In this document: positions 50,855-59,256 of the stretch, one piece after another | Layout: the number at the start of each line of letters is the position of its first letter | Numbering within the stretch: position 1 is the first letter of the stretch | From: Flammeovirgaceae bacterium | GTDB taxonomy: Bacteria > Bacteroidota > Bacteroidia > Cytophagales > Cyclobacteriaceae | Assembly (NCBI GenBank): GCA_021298355.1 | Contig: JAJTEH010000007.1 | Span: forward strand, 62,001-126,000 | DNA length: 64,000 nucleotides | Reading direction: 5' to 3' | Notes under the pieces: generated by a model | Told to the model about the DNA's origin: nothing | The model's database searches: none | The model's input: the letters and a program-made list of their open reading frames with translations, nothing else | Position numbers and translations under genes: made by a program

Positions 50855-51202
50855 ATGTATTCAGCAGTTGTTACAGGAAAATACGCACCCTTATGGAGCA
50901 AGTATCGTCCGGCCATTTTAAAATTATTAATTGATTCTGCAAGCGAACCTCAAACGTACAAGCTCATGCCACACGAAATTAAAAGCATGGACGAGAAGAA
51001 AAAAGGAAGCTTCAGTTTTAACTTACACATTGCCGAGCGCAAGGCAGTAAACAATATCAAAGATTCTGAAATCGCTCAGGATTTATTAAACATGTTGCAA
51101 CAATCGAAAAAGGGATCTGAATTAATTCAGGCCAATCGTTTCGAAATTTCGATGGATAAACATTTTCAATTGCAGGTAACACAAATAAAATCAGAACAAT
51201 AA
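50855..51202 (+). CDS. Conserved hypothetical protein
   Basis: 115 residues, soluble, no signal peptide, mixed helical (KYRPAILKLLIDSA ... DLLNMLQQSKKGSELI) with an apparent strand core (GSFSFNLHIAERKA, NRFEISMDKHFQLQVTQI). I do not recognise a named family. It lies 20 nt upstream of the CSD gene on the same strand, which suggests co-transcription and perhaps a role in RNA or cold physiology. Confidence 0.75.
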   Translation: MYSAVVTGKYAPLWSKYRPAILKLLIDSASEPQTYKLMPHEIKSMDEKKKGSFSFNLHIAERKAVNNIKDSEIAQDLLNMLQQSKKGSELIQANRFEISMDKHFQLQVTQIKSEQ

Positions 51203-51222
51203 TTAACCCAATATCAGTAAGC

Positions 51223-51672
51223 ATGGCAAAATCATCTAACACTTTTAATAAGCGCGAATTAGAAAAGAAAAAATTGCAACAACGAAAAGAGAAAGAACAA
51301 CGCAAAGAAGAAAGAAAGAATGCCAATAAAGAGGGCAAACCTTTAGAAGAAATGTTTGCTTATGTAGATGAGAATGGGAATTTAACAACAACACCACCCG
51401 ATGTAACCAAGAAGTTTGTAGCGAAAGAAAGCGATATCGAACTAACATCGAGAAACAGAGGTGGCGCAGAGCCGGAAGTACGCAGAAAAGGAGTTGTTAA
51501 ATTTTTTGATACCTCAAAAGGTTTTGGTTTTATTAAAGATGGTAAATCAGGTGAAGAGTTTTTCTTCCATCAGAATTCAGTTAATTTTTCTATAGCACAA
51601 TCAGATCATGTTTCTTTCGATGTAGAAATGGGACACAAAGGCATGAATGCGGTTAGAATTACAAAAGGGTAG
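51223..51672 (+). CDS. Cold-shock-domain protein with lysine-rich N-terminal extension
   Basis: 149 residues. The first 85 are highly charged and predicted helical/disordered (NKRELEKKKLQQRKEKEQRK ...). The C-terminal 62 form a cold-shock domain: KGVVKFFDTSKGFGFI with RNP1 KGFGFI, then EEFFFHQNSV in place of the usual VFVHFSAI. The basic arm may add RNA affinity or ribosome contacts. It is divergent from the helicase operon and converges with the oxidoreductase at 51677. Confidence 0.9.
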   Translation: MAKSSNTFNKRELEKKKLQQRKEKEQRKEERKNANKEGKPLEEMFAYVDENGNLTTTPPDVTKKFVAKESDIELTSRNRGGAEPEVRRKGVVKFFDTSKGFGFIKDGKSGEEFFFHQNSVNFSIAQSDHVSFDVEMGHKGMNAVRITKG

Positions 51673-51676
51673 GAAA

Positions 51677-52291
51677 CTACCTTTTCATTACTTTAAACGC
51701 AATGCCGCGTCCGTAGCCTTGCATAATGGCAAGGTTAATCCACGACAAAGCAAACTGCTCCATCAAATTAAATTGAGCGCTTCCTCCAAAATTATAGACT
51801 TCACCAAAGCCTATGTCTTGTGCGAGTTTTCGCACAACATCTTTTGCCTCCTGATTATCGCCTGCCATAAACATATCCGCAGCTGCTAATGGATAAAGCG
51901 GATCAGCCATGTTTTCGGCTCCCGTACTATTAAAACATTTCACAATTTTTTTACTGTTGGTTAATTGCATCAAGGCTTCTGTTGTGTTTTGAAAAGGTTC
52001 GGGTTTTACACGTACAGAATTCATCGCATCTACGATTACAATATTCTCAACATTTCCCAAAACTTGCGCTATCTCTTTAACAGCTTGTGGTACAGCTGCG
52101 ATGATGATGACTTCCGAAAATTGAGAAGCTTCGGGTAAAGGAATTACCGCTATGTTTTGTTTGTTTGCTTCTTCTTTGCCTTTAAAGGATAATGGATTAC
52201 GAACTGCGAAAGCTACTTCGTGTTTTGCTTTTTTTAATGCGGAAGCTAAGGCCATGCCTACATTTCCACTTCCTATAATGCTGATCTTCAT
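51677..52291 (-). CDS. NADP-dependent oxidoreductase (NADPH:F420 oxidoreductase-like fold)
   Basis: 204 residues with an N-terminal Rossmann motif (ISIIGSGNVGMALASAL) and the second-strand region AFAVRNPLSFKG. The C-terminal region resembles the F420_oxidored/NADP-oxidoreductase family. Bacteroidota generally lack F420, so the partner is more likely NADP(H) with another substrate. It ends the three-gene operon after the DUF481 gene (1-nt gap). Confidence 0.85.
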   Translation of the reverse strand: MKISIIGSGNVGMALASALKKAKHEVAFAVRNPLSFKGKEEANKQNIAVIPLPEASQFSEVIIIAAVPQAVKEIAQVLGNVENIVIVDAMNSVRVKPEPFQNTTEALMQLTNSKKIVKCFNSTGAENMADPLYPLAAADMFMAGDNQEAKDVVRKLAQDIGFGEVYNFGGSAQFNLMEQFALSWINLAIMQGYGRGIAFKVMKR

Positions 52292-52292
52292 C

Positions 52293-53054
52293 TTAAAAAT
52301 TTCCTATTGCTAATCCGAATGTAAGCATTTTGTCTTCTTTCTTTACACGCGATACCACCAGATTTTCATACATGTATTGAAATTGTGTTCTGAAACTTAA
52401 TCGTTTGTGTATGGCATAATCTACTTGAGTTTGGCTTAGCAACCTGTAATTGTTTGCATCGCTTGTGGCTTGTTGGTACCAACTTTCGTTCGATATTTTT
52501 AATTTTTTATGTTGATAGACCCCCCAAATTCTACCTGTACCGCGCCAACAGGTTACAGTTTGTTCGCTTACTCCTTCGGGTATAAAATTAAATTGATTGT
52601 TTTCATACGTAGATGTTTCATAGCTGAGCGTTGCCGAAGTTTTGATGATCCACTTTTTTTGTTGCAACACTCTATATGTATAACCTAAGCCAGCTTGCCA
52701 TCGTTGTTCAAGCAATTGTCTTTTCGAACTTTGAAACCAAAGCATGGCGTACGGATAAATTTTATTTTTATAGTTATGGTAGAGAAAGTTTCGAACAAAG
52801 AAATCGTTTTCTGTTTCTCTTTTAAAAATGGTTCCGTACGTGTATTGATTGCTCGATTTAAAACTGAAGTTCTTTCCGTTTCTGATAAAATCAAATTGAT
52901 TGTTTAAAATTAACCGTTCAACATTTCCGGTTATCCACGAACCATTGCTGGAGAAACGATATCCTGTTTTAATAGTATCGTATTCATTCAGTTGAGCAAA
53001 TACGCTCAACCGAATGAATATACATAATAAGATGAAAAAAATATTTCTTTTCAC
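52293..53054 (-). CDS. DUF481 outer-membrane beta-barrel protein
   Basis: 253 residues with a signal peptide ending SVFAQ. The body consists of many amphipathic strands (FSFKSSNQYTYGTI, WQAGLGYTYRVL, SFRTQFQYMYENLV) and ends in LAIGNF. This is the DUF481 / YdiY salt-induced outer-membrane family. The start codon is GTG at 53054 and overlaps the upstream stop (GTGA), indicating coupling to the DJ-1/hydrolase gene. Confidence 0.82.
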   Translation of the reverse strand: MKRNIFFILLCIFIRLSVFAQLNEYDTIKTGYRFSSNGSWITGNVERLILNNQFDFIRNGKNFSFKSSNQYTYGTIFKRETENDFFVRNFLYHNYKNKIYPYAMLWFQSSKRQLLEQRWQAGLGYTYRVLQQKKWIIKTSATLSYETSTYENNQFNFIPEGVSEQTVTCWRGTGRIWGVYQHKKLKISNESWYQQATSDANNYRLLSQTQVDYAIHKRLSFRTQFQYMYENLVVSRVKKEDKMLTFGLAIGNF

Positions 53055-54559
53055 TTCAGCGATTGTAAAATAGTTACAAACTCAGCAGGCTTAGTAACAA
53101 AAGGTAAGTGCCCACTTTCGATGGAATAGGTTTTAACGATTTTACCATTTTGTTTCACCATTTGTTTTTGCAGTTCGTAACCAACGGCTGCATCTTGTGT
53201 AGTATGGATGTAATACTTAGGCACACTTCCAAACTTGCTTGCAGATAATGAAGCTTTTTCTCCCAATGGTTTAGTGGGTTCTTCTTTATGGTATTTCACC
53301 AACACTTCTTTCATCCAATCGGGGCAGTCGGCACATACTGCCGGAGCGATAGTTTCTTTTTTTATCGTTGCAGCTGAGTAATCAGCATTAAACACCAAAG
53401 CATTGCCTACTAAACTTTGTTTGTCTTGTTTCGATAGTGTAAGCAAATCTTCTCCATGGCTTGGTAAATACGCAGAAACATAAATAAGCTTATCAATTTT
53501 TTGTGGAATGCTTTCTGCCACTTGCGAGATAACAACACCTGCCATGCTGTGCCCCACTAAAATTACTTTACCGGGTTGTTGGTTTATCGTTGCAATTACT
53601 TTGTTGGTATAATCTTGTAAACTCACCTGATTGGGTTTTGTAAAATCTAAACCATGTGCCGGTAAATTTACCGTTACAACATTGGCTTGTGTGGCTAGCG
53701 CAGGCTTAATATTTCCCCAAGCGCTTTCATCGGCCCAGGCACCATGCACCAACACATAAGTAGGATAATTCTTCTTTTGCTTTTCTAATTCCTGAATAAC
53801 CAAGCGTGCGGCTGCTGAGCCAGAGTTTTGTTGCTGACCGGTAATCAGGTTTCCATCTTGTACGGCAAAAGCAGAGAAAGGCGCGCCCACTTCAAATTTA
53901 CTGTTGGGCATTTTTCTCGCTTCATCTTCAATTCTAAAAGGTTGAATTTGCATGCCTACATAATTATCAGCGTATTGTTCTTCAGCAGAAGCGAAGCCCG
54001 TCCAGCGTTTGCCTTCTACCAAAAATTTTCCATTCGGCAATTTTGTTTTAAGTAAGATTACCGTGCCATGGCAAATAGCGGCTGTTGGTTTTCCGGTTAA
54101 GTAAAAATTAGTAAAGAAAGTATGTAGCTCAGCGTTATCTACAAAGGTGTACATGGGCCCTTGGCCACCGCAAACAAAAATAGCTTTATAGTGATTAGGA
54201 TTAACTTGAGAAAGTTTAAGTGTATTTTTTACAAGCGCTTGCTTAGCGGCATCTTTCTTAAAACCTAACGATAGGTAATCGAATGCTGCATATTGGCTGG
54301 CATCTTCAGGATCGCTGAACGAATCAAATTTTATTTCGCCACCTTCGGGGCTGGCAATGTCTACAGCATAACCTGCTTCGGTAAACTCCCAATAGGGGTG
54401 GGCAACTTCGGCATACCAAACACCTATGGGCCAACCGGTTTGTTTGCTTACAGAAGGGTTAGAGGCAATGAGTAAAACCTTTCCGTTTCCTCCGGCATTG
54501 TGTTGTGCCTGAGAAATGAAAGAAATAGTGAGCAGTAAAAGAATGTGGAGTGCTTTCAT
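53051..54559 (-). CDS. DJ-1/PfpI (Hsp31-like) domain fused to an alpha/beta hydrolase, exported
   Basis: 502 residues. The signal peptide ends TISFISQAQ. Domain 1 (about 25-245) is a DJ-1/Hsp31 fold with nucleophile Cys163 in AAICHGTVIL and glutamate-containing EFTEAGYAV. Domain 2 (about 255-500) is an alpha/beta hydrolase of the salicylate-esterase-like type with LVHGAWADESAWG, nucleophile Ser338 in VGHSMAG, and His near the C-terminus (IESGHLPF). Both active sites look intact. The DJ-1 part is glyoxalase/chaperone-like. It is first in an operon with DUF481 and an NADP oxidoreductase, divergent from hxlR. Confidence 0.93.
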   Translation of the reverse strand: MKALHILLLLTISFISQAQHNAGGNGKVLLIASNPSVSKQTGWPIGVWYAEVAHPYWEFTEAGYAVDIASPEGGEIKFDSFSDPEDASQYAAFDYLSLGFKKDAAKQALVKNTLKLSQVNPNHYKAIFVCGGQGPMYTFVDNAELHTFFTNFYLTGKPTAAICHGTVILLKTKLPNGKFLVEGKRWTGFASAEEQYADNYVGMQIQPFRIEDEARKMPNSKFEVGAPFSAFAVQDGNLITGQQQNSGSAAARLVIQELEKQKKNYPTYVLVHGAWADESAWGNIKPALATQANVVTVNLPAHGLDFTKPNQVSLQDYTNKVIATINQQPGKVILVGHSMAGVVISQVAESIPQKIDKLIYVSAYLPSHGEDLLTLSKQDKQSLVGNALVFNADYSAATIKKETIAPAVCADCPDWMKEVLVKYHKEEPTKPLGEKASLSASKFGSVPKYYIHTTQDAAVGYELQKQMVKQNGKIVKTYSIESGHLPFVTKPAEFVTILQSLK

Positions 54560-54705
54560 ACGGTTTTAATTTTATTCAAAGTTGAAGGCATATCATCCGT
54601 AAATCAATATATTACCTTTTAAGTGTGTGGCTTTCTAAATAGAAAGTATGGTTGATTTAAATAGTTTATTCGATATTTGAAGAAAAATTTAACATAACTA
54701 TAGCC

Positions 54706-55053
54706 ATGCCCGACTTTATTTACGATAAAAAAATCTATTACAACCCCGTAGAGTTTGCTATGGATAGAATTGGCGGAACATGGAAGATGCCCATTCTTTG
54801 GCGCTTGCGCGATAAAACGTTACGGTATAGCGATTTAAAAAAAGACTTGCCGCACATCACGCATAAAATGCTTTCATCTGTTTTAAGAACGTTAGAAGCA
54901 GAAGGATTTATCAATAGAAAAGTGTACCCTGTTGTACCGCCTAAGGTAGAATATACAATTACTAAACGCGGGTTAAAAGCCATTCCGATTATCGAAATGT
55001 TTCGTAAATATGGCAACGATTTAATGAAAGAGTTTGGTGTAAAACATAGCTGA
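54706..55053 (+). CDS. HxlR-family transcriptional regulator
   Basis: 115 residues, winged HTH. The family core is visible as IGGTWKMPILWRLRDKTLRYSDLKK and HKMLSSVLRTLEAEGFI. HxlR-type proteins often respond to aldehydes, quinones or other electrophiles. The N-terminus has no Cys, so a YodB-like Cys switch is not evident. It lies in a divergent arrangement with the DJ-1/hydrolase operon across a 146-bp intergenic region and is the likely regulator of that operon. Confidence 0.93.
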   Translation: MPDFIYDKKIYYNPVEFAMDRIGGTWKMPILWRLRDKTLRYSDLKKDLPHITHKMLSSVLRTLEAEGFINRKVYPVVPPKVEYTITKRGLKAIPIIEMFRKYGNDLMKEFGVKHS

Positions 55054-55058
55054 GCGTT

Positions 55059-55559
55059 ATGAGCGAAACACAACATTGGTTAGATAAAGTAAAAACGCAA
55101 ACAGACAAACAACAAGCCGAGAATAAAAAGTTTTTGCTTTCGTTGAAAAAGAAAAATCCCAGAAAGGTAGATGAGGTTGTGCATGCATTACACTACGAAG
55201 CCTTTGAGAAGATAGATTGTTTGGGATGTGCGAATTGCTGTAAAACAACGAGTCCAATATTTTATCCAACCGATATTGAACGTGCTGCTCAAGCTTTACG
55301 CATGAAACCCGGAGATTTTATTCAAAAGTATTTAAGAATAGATGAAGACAAAGATTATGTACTGCAACAAGCGCCTTGCCCTTTTTTAGACAGCGAAAAT
55401 TATTGTTCTATTTACGAGTCGCGGCCGAAAGCATGCAGGGAATATCCGCATACCGATCGTAAAAAAGTAATTCAGATTATGGAGTTAACGTATAAAAACA
55501 CACTTGTTTGTCCGGCTGTGTTACACATTACCGAAAAACTAAAATCTATTTCGGTATAA
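55059..55559 (+). CDS. YkgJ-family cysteine cluster protein
   Basis: 166 residues. The cysteine pattern CLGCANCCKTTSPIF, then APCPFLDSENYCSIYESRPKACREYP, matches the YkgJ family (zinc- or iron-chelating). An N-terminal helical region of about 45 residues is lysine-rich. The function is unknown. It starts 5 nt after hxlR and converges with the barrel gene at 55561 with a 1-nt gap. Confidence 0.9.
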   Translation: MSETQHWLDKVKTQTDKQQAENKKFLLSLKKKNPRKVDEVVHALHYEAFEKIDCLGCANCCKTTSPIFYPTDIERAAQALRMKPGDFIQKYLRIDEDKDYVLQQAPCPFLDSENYCSIYESRPKACREYPHTDRKKVIQIMELTYKNTLVCPAVLHITEKLKSISV

Positions 55560-55560
55560 A

Positions 55561-56337
55561 TCAAAATCCTGCTAACGAAATACCGATGGTGTATGTGCCT
55601 GCTTCTGTGCGGGCAGGTCCTTTATCTTTTTCGAATAAAGGATTTAGGTTATAATGTAAAAACCAACTGAAATTGCCTACACCCATTCTAAGTGTTGCGG
55701 AGTAGCGAATAGGAGTAAGATTAAAATTCTGGTTGTCTTTTATCTTTTTGTTTTCGCCATCATCGGCATATTTAATTTTAGTATGTGCATTCACCAAAAA
55801 ACCCACGCGGCCACCAATGGCTACTTTAAAACTGCGGGCCGGATCGTACGGGTTGGTAGAAAATCTGAACTCGAGAGGGATATCTAAATAGGTTGTGGTA
55901 AGCATAGATTTACGCACGGCACGCAGCGAATCGGGGGCATCGTAAACAGAAAGAGCAGCTTGCTCGAAACGGCTATTGCCATTGTTATCAATAACCAAAG
56001 TAGGTGTACTACGGGCTACGGTAGTATCGCGCCCATTTACTCTGTACGATTTGCGAAAGTTGATAAACTTATAGCGGTCGAAACCAAAGCCAATACCAGG
56101 GTGAACACTAAATTTACTGTCGCCCAGGCGGATATCGTATAAATAATAGACATTAAGCGTTCGGGAACCCCAAAAACCAATGCGTACGTTGTTTGGTCTT
56201 TCGGTTAAGCGGTTGAAGCCGTAATCCAACTGGATTGTTCCCGGCATGTTGGGTAAACCTTTGGTTTTTTCGGTTTTTTGCGAATAAGCCACCGTAACTA
56301 CGGTTGCAAAAGAAAGAATTAAGGCGAAATGCTTCAT
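55561..56337 (-). CDS. PorT-like outer-membrane beta-barrel protein
   Basis: 258 residues from the ATG at 56337, chosen because it opens directly with a signal peptide (MKHFALILSFATVVTVAYSQ). Strand-rich mature part: TIQLDYGFNRLTERP, VHPGIGFGFDRYKF, LDIPLEFRFSTNP, VAIGGRVGFLVNAHTKIKY and TYTIGISLAGF at the end. It fits the OMP_b-brl_2 (PorT) family. PorT itself is a T9SS component, but paralogues of unknown role are numerous, so no specific function is claimed. Confidence 0.87.
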   Translation of the reverse strand: MKHFALILSFATVVTVAYSQKTEKTKGLPNMPGTIQLDYGFNRLTERPNNVRIGFWGSRTLNVYYLYDIRLGDSKFSVHPGIGFGFDRYKFINFRKSYRVNGRDTTVARSTPTLVIDNNGNSRFEQAALSVYDAPDSLRAVRKSMLTTTYLDIPLEFRFSTNPYDPARSFKVAIGGRVGFLVNAHTKIKYADDGENKKIKDNQNFNLTPIRYSATLRMGVGNFSWFLHYNLNPLFEKDKGPARTEAGTYTIGISLAGF

Positions 56338-56446
56338 TATCTGTATGTATTCAGCTGGAATAAGATTCAAAAATATGTTTTTTATACGCTAAAGCCAATA
56401 ACGTTTTTGGATGAGATAAATTATTCTTTATTTTTGCACCCCATTC

Positions 56447-56520
56447 GCACTCGTAGCTCAATTGAATAGAGCATCTGACTACGGATCAGAAGGTTCGGGG
56501 TTTGAATCCCTGCGAGTGCA
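56447..56520 (+). tRNA. tRNA-Arg (anticodon ACG)
   Basis: 74 nt. Acceptor GCACTCG pairs with CGAGTGC; D-arm GCTC/GAGC; anticodon stem TCTGA/TCAGA with loop CTACGGA (anticodon ACG, normally edited to ICG); T-arm GGGG-TTTGAAT-CCCT. Discriminator A at 56520; CCA is not encoded. It reads the CGU/CGC/CGA family. A hairpin terminator follows within 10 nt. Confidence 0.95.
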
Positions 56521-56528
56521 CGAAAGCA

Positions 56529-56563
56529 AAAGCCCACTACCCGAAAGGTAATGGGCTTTTTGT
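56529..56563. terminator. Terminator after tRNA-Arg(ACG)
   Basis: AAAGCCCAcTACC-CGAA-AGGTAaTGGGCTTTTT: a stem with one mismatch, loop CGAA-type, A-run before and T-run after. It terminates the tRNA transcript and, on the minus strand, whatever reads through from the left-facing gene at 56639. Confidence 0.88.
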
Positions 56564-56638
56564 TTTGATACATTTTACGAGCAGATTAAAATAACAAAGG
56601 CAATTATCATTTCGGGTTAAATGTAGTTTTGGTTGATT

Positions 56639-57928
56639 TCAACCTTTCTTTAAGCTATCGTATTTCTGTTTTAATTGTTGATATTTAATATCGTATTCAA
56701 GACTTTTGATAGCTTTTTCAATTTCTTCAAAACCTGATTTTTGCTCTTTGGGTTTTTTAAGAGCCTCAGGTAAAGTAGCTGCATTTGTGAGAAGAGCGTT
56801 TACTTTATCCATGTTAACTCCTTCGCTGTTTGCGTCATATTTTAGCAAGGCGCCAGTTGTTGGGTCAAGTGTGTACGAGATATCATTTTTAACAATACCA
56901 ATTCTGTTAGGAAGAAAAGCAACAGAACCTAGTTGTGGAATAACCTGTAAGGAATTGTAATATTCTTTATTATTATCCTGAATTTTAACAACTGTAGTAA
57001 CAGGTAATCTGTAGTATAATCCATGTTTCGATTTCGCTAATGTACTTTTCGAAATAAGAAAAGCCTGAAGATTTTTTTGATGATTACTTTCATCGCTAAT
57101 TGATAGGGTTATGTTTTCTCCATCGGCTACACCTGTAGATGAATTACTAAGTCCTTTTGTTGGAGAGAAATAAAACAAATTCTGGTTACTTCCTATTTGT
57201 GGTTTATACCTAATAACTTTTGTTACTGATTTTGTTTTCTCTGTACCCGCCAAAAGTGATAAAAGTTTTTCTTCTTCTTCTTTTAATTTTTCGTACATGC
57301 CTAAAATAGGTGAATTAGAATAGTTTAGGTCAGGTGCTTTATTGCCGGTAATTAAATCTTCTCTTTCCTTTCTAAGAGAAAGAATTTTCTTAACAATAAT
57401 TTCCATTCTTGTTCCACCTGCCTTAGCGCCTGCGGGTAAAGTATAAGCAGATTTAACAAAACTTGTAGTTGCTTCAAGAGTTGAAAGCACTATAGCAGAC
57501 GAGTTGTCTTGCGAAACGATATTTCCATTCTTTAAGAAACCTTGCTCTGTTAATTCAAATAAAAATTTCTTGTTTACAAAAAGTGCATTTTTCTTTTTGA
57601 ATGTAACAAAGTAGGTTTGACTTTCATCAGGGAGTATGACCTGTTTTAATTCAACACTTTTCAGTTTATATTTTGGTTTATTAGAGTTTATATATTCAAA
57701 TCCTAAAATCTTATCAACTTCGGTTTTGAAATCTGTATCGTTAAAGTATTCACTTTGATGCGGAGTAATAATGTCGTAGGCAATTATAACATCATATTCA
57801 ATTTTAGGTAAGAAATAAATCAGACCAAGTTTAGGCGATTGCGCTACTCCATCTATTTTAGAAACATGGTAAGTTGAGCAACTCAATAAAAAGATGGTTA
57901 GAAGTAGGATGAATACTCTGGTTTTCAT
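56639..57928 (-). CDS. DUF4831-like lipoprotein
   Basis: 429 residues with a lipoprotein signal peptide (FILLLTIFLLSC, Cys17). The N-terminal section LGLIYFLPKIEYDVIIAYDI resembles the DUF4831 family of Bacteroidota (YxLPKTxLxVxV). A coiled-coil region (about 190-230, EKLKEEEEKLLSLLAG) and a final helical stretch (EIEKAIKSLEYDIKYQQLKQ) are seen. The family assignment is tentative. It follows the metalloprotease gene by 1 nt and so may be co-expressed with it. Confidence 0.7.
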   Translation of the reverse strand: MKTRVFILLLTIFLLSCSTYHVSKIDGVAQSPKLGLIYFLPKIEYDVIIAYDIITPHQSEYFNDTDFKTEVDKILGFEYINSNKPKYKLKSVELKQVILPDESQTYFVTFKKKNALFVNKKFLFELTEQGFLKNGNIVSQDNSSAIVLSTLEATTSFVKSAYTLPAGAKAGGTRMEIIVKKILSLRKEREDLITGNKAPDLNYSNSPILGMYEKLKEEEEKLLSLLAGTEKTKSVTKVIRYKPQIGSNQNLFYFSPTKGLSNSSTGVADGENITLSISDESNHQKNLQAFLISKSTLAKSKHGLYYRLPVTTVVKIQDNNKEYYNSLQVIPQLGSVAFLPNRIGIVKNDISYTLDPTTGALLKYDANSEGVNMDKVNALLTNAATLPEALKKPKEQKSGFEEIEKAIKSLEYDIKYQQLKQKYDSLKKG

Positions 57929-57929
57929 A

Positions 57930-58745
57930 TTATTTGGGATATGTTTTAGCTACTAAAATTTTATCTTGTTCTGATAAGGTGTTATTCCATGGGCTTGAGT
58001 AACCATTTAAAGTTAATTGCTTAGGAATATAATAGTGCATGATAGAAAGAGAATCATAAGCAGAATTATTGTACTGGCTACTTTGATACTTGTTAACAAT
58101 TTGTTGTTGAATAGTAGAATAATTCCAGTTATTTGGCGGTTTATTATAATATTGATACAGGGCATTTATGTTCCATTGAATGGGCGAATTTGCACTTTGA
58201 TGTTCGTGCATAAAACCCAGGAGATGTCCGAACTCGTGTAACGTTACCCTATATACTTCTACGGTATCAGTTATCACATCTAAGTCTTCTAGCGACATTG
58301 TTGGTTCACTCAGAGGCACAGTTTCACCGTTAATCTTATTATAGGCCCAATACCCAGGCCAGTCAAATGAAATCCTCACATCACCATGTTTACGCCTATA
58401 TACTTTTTTAAAGGTAACATTAGCATAAACAGACCACGTATTAGCTATACGAATAATGTTATGATGTGCAGCTTCGGTGCCATCCATAAAATACACTTTA
58501 ATTACAGAAGCAGTGTCCCAAAGGTTATTCAGATCTTCTACAAGGTTAGGGCCGAACCCTAGTTCTTGTTGTTTGAAACCCGGAAGTTTTTTAATGGAAT
58601 CGATAGTGAGCGTATTTACATCCAGACAAACTGTAATCTTCTTTTGGATATCATCGCTTTTCTTCGATATATCGCATGATGCACTAAACAGAGTTACATG
58701 AAAAGTAATAATAAGCTGAAGAAACTTGTAGTTAAAATTTCCCAT
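57930..58745 (-). CDS. Astacin-like (M12A/metzincin) metalloprotease lipoprotein
   Basis: 271 residues. The signal segment ends LFSASC (lipobox Cys). The metzincin zinc site is complete: HEFGHLLGFMHEHQ with His170, Glu171, His174 and His180. The Met-turn SIMHY follows about 50 residues later. The HExxHxxGxxHE pattern is that of astacins. No long propeptide precedes the catalytic domain, and no extra C-terminal domains are present. A surface protease anchored in the envelope is expected; substrate unknown. Confidence 0.92.
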   Translation of the reverse strand: MGNFNYKFLQLIITFHVTLFSASCDISKKSDDIQKKITVCLDVNTLTIDSIKKLPGFKQQELGFGPNLVEDLNNLWDTASVIKVYFMDGTEAAHHNIIRIANTWSVYANVTFKKVYRRKHGDVRISFDWPGYWAYNKINGETVPLSEPTMSLEDLDVITDTVEVYRVTLHEFGHLLGFMHEHQSANSPIQWNINALYQYYNKPPNNWNYSTIQQQIVNKYQSSQYNNSAYDSLSIMHYYIPKQLTLNGYSSPWNNTLSEQDKILVAKTYPK

Positions 58746-59256
58746 AGGAGCCCTGATATTTAATTGCGTTTATCAATATAAGAATTAATATTCTAAAAGC
58801 AAATGGATTAACACATCCTGTAAATTTGCCTTAGTCGTAATTTAAACTTGCTAAGAGTGTAAGTTGTAAAAGTTAACTTAAGAAAAAGGTAAAAACTGAC
58901 AAAAGTCATATTTCTTTACCCAACTCGCCCTCGTTTGTAACGAGGGTGAGGGAGAGCTGCGATTGTATCGCACAAAAAGTTTTTTAGTTTTCAGTACTAT
59001 CTAATAGCTAGTTCAAGTTTTTAATTTTTAAAAATTCTGTCTGTCATGCAATTTTCTCCCTAACTGGCGCGGATGTTGTGTGTATGCATGTGCGCAGTTC
59101 ATCCGTGCCTGTAACTGAATGTGTTTGTATGATAAAATCGAAATATTTTTTTCACTAACTGGCGCGGATGTTGTGTGTAGGCATGTGTGTAGTTCGTCCG
59201 TGCCTAGTTGTAATTGATGTTTATGGTTTGTTTCTTTAGAAGAAAAAGAAAGAAGC
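58746..59256. other. Intergenic region with REP-like hairpins upstream of a transposase remnant
   Basis: No gene. It contains a CGCCCTCGTT/AACGAGGGTG hairpin at about 58926-58949 and two REP elements at 59061-59113 and 59156-59208. Confidence 0.6.
59061..59208. repeat. Two REP elements in direct orientation
   Basis: Each copy begins CTAACTGGCGCGGATG and ends CATCCGTGCCT (or CGTCCGTGCCT), folding into a 10-bp stem that tolerates G-U pairs. They start 95 bp apart (59061 and 59156) and share about 45 bases with few differences. A change in one arm of copy 2 is still compatible with pairing. They lie directly upstream of a REP-associated tyrosine transposase remnant, as in RAYT/REP systems. Confidence 0.82.

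Noticed and set aside
59061-59208. Possible CRISPR array
   Set aside because: Only two repeat units with internal hairpins, spaced 95 bp apart, no cas genes, and adjacent to a REP-type transposase: REP elements fit better.
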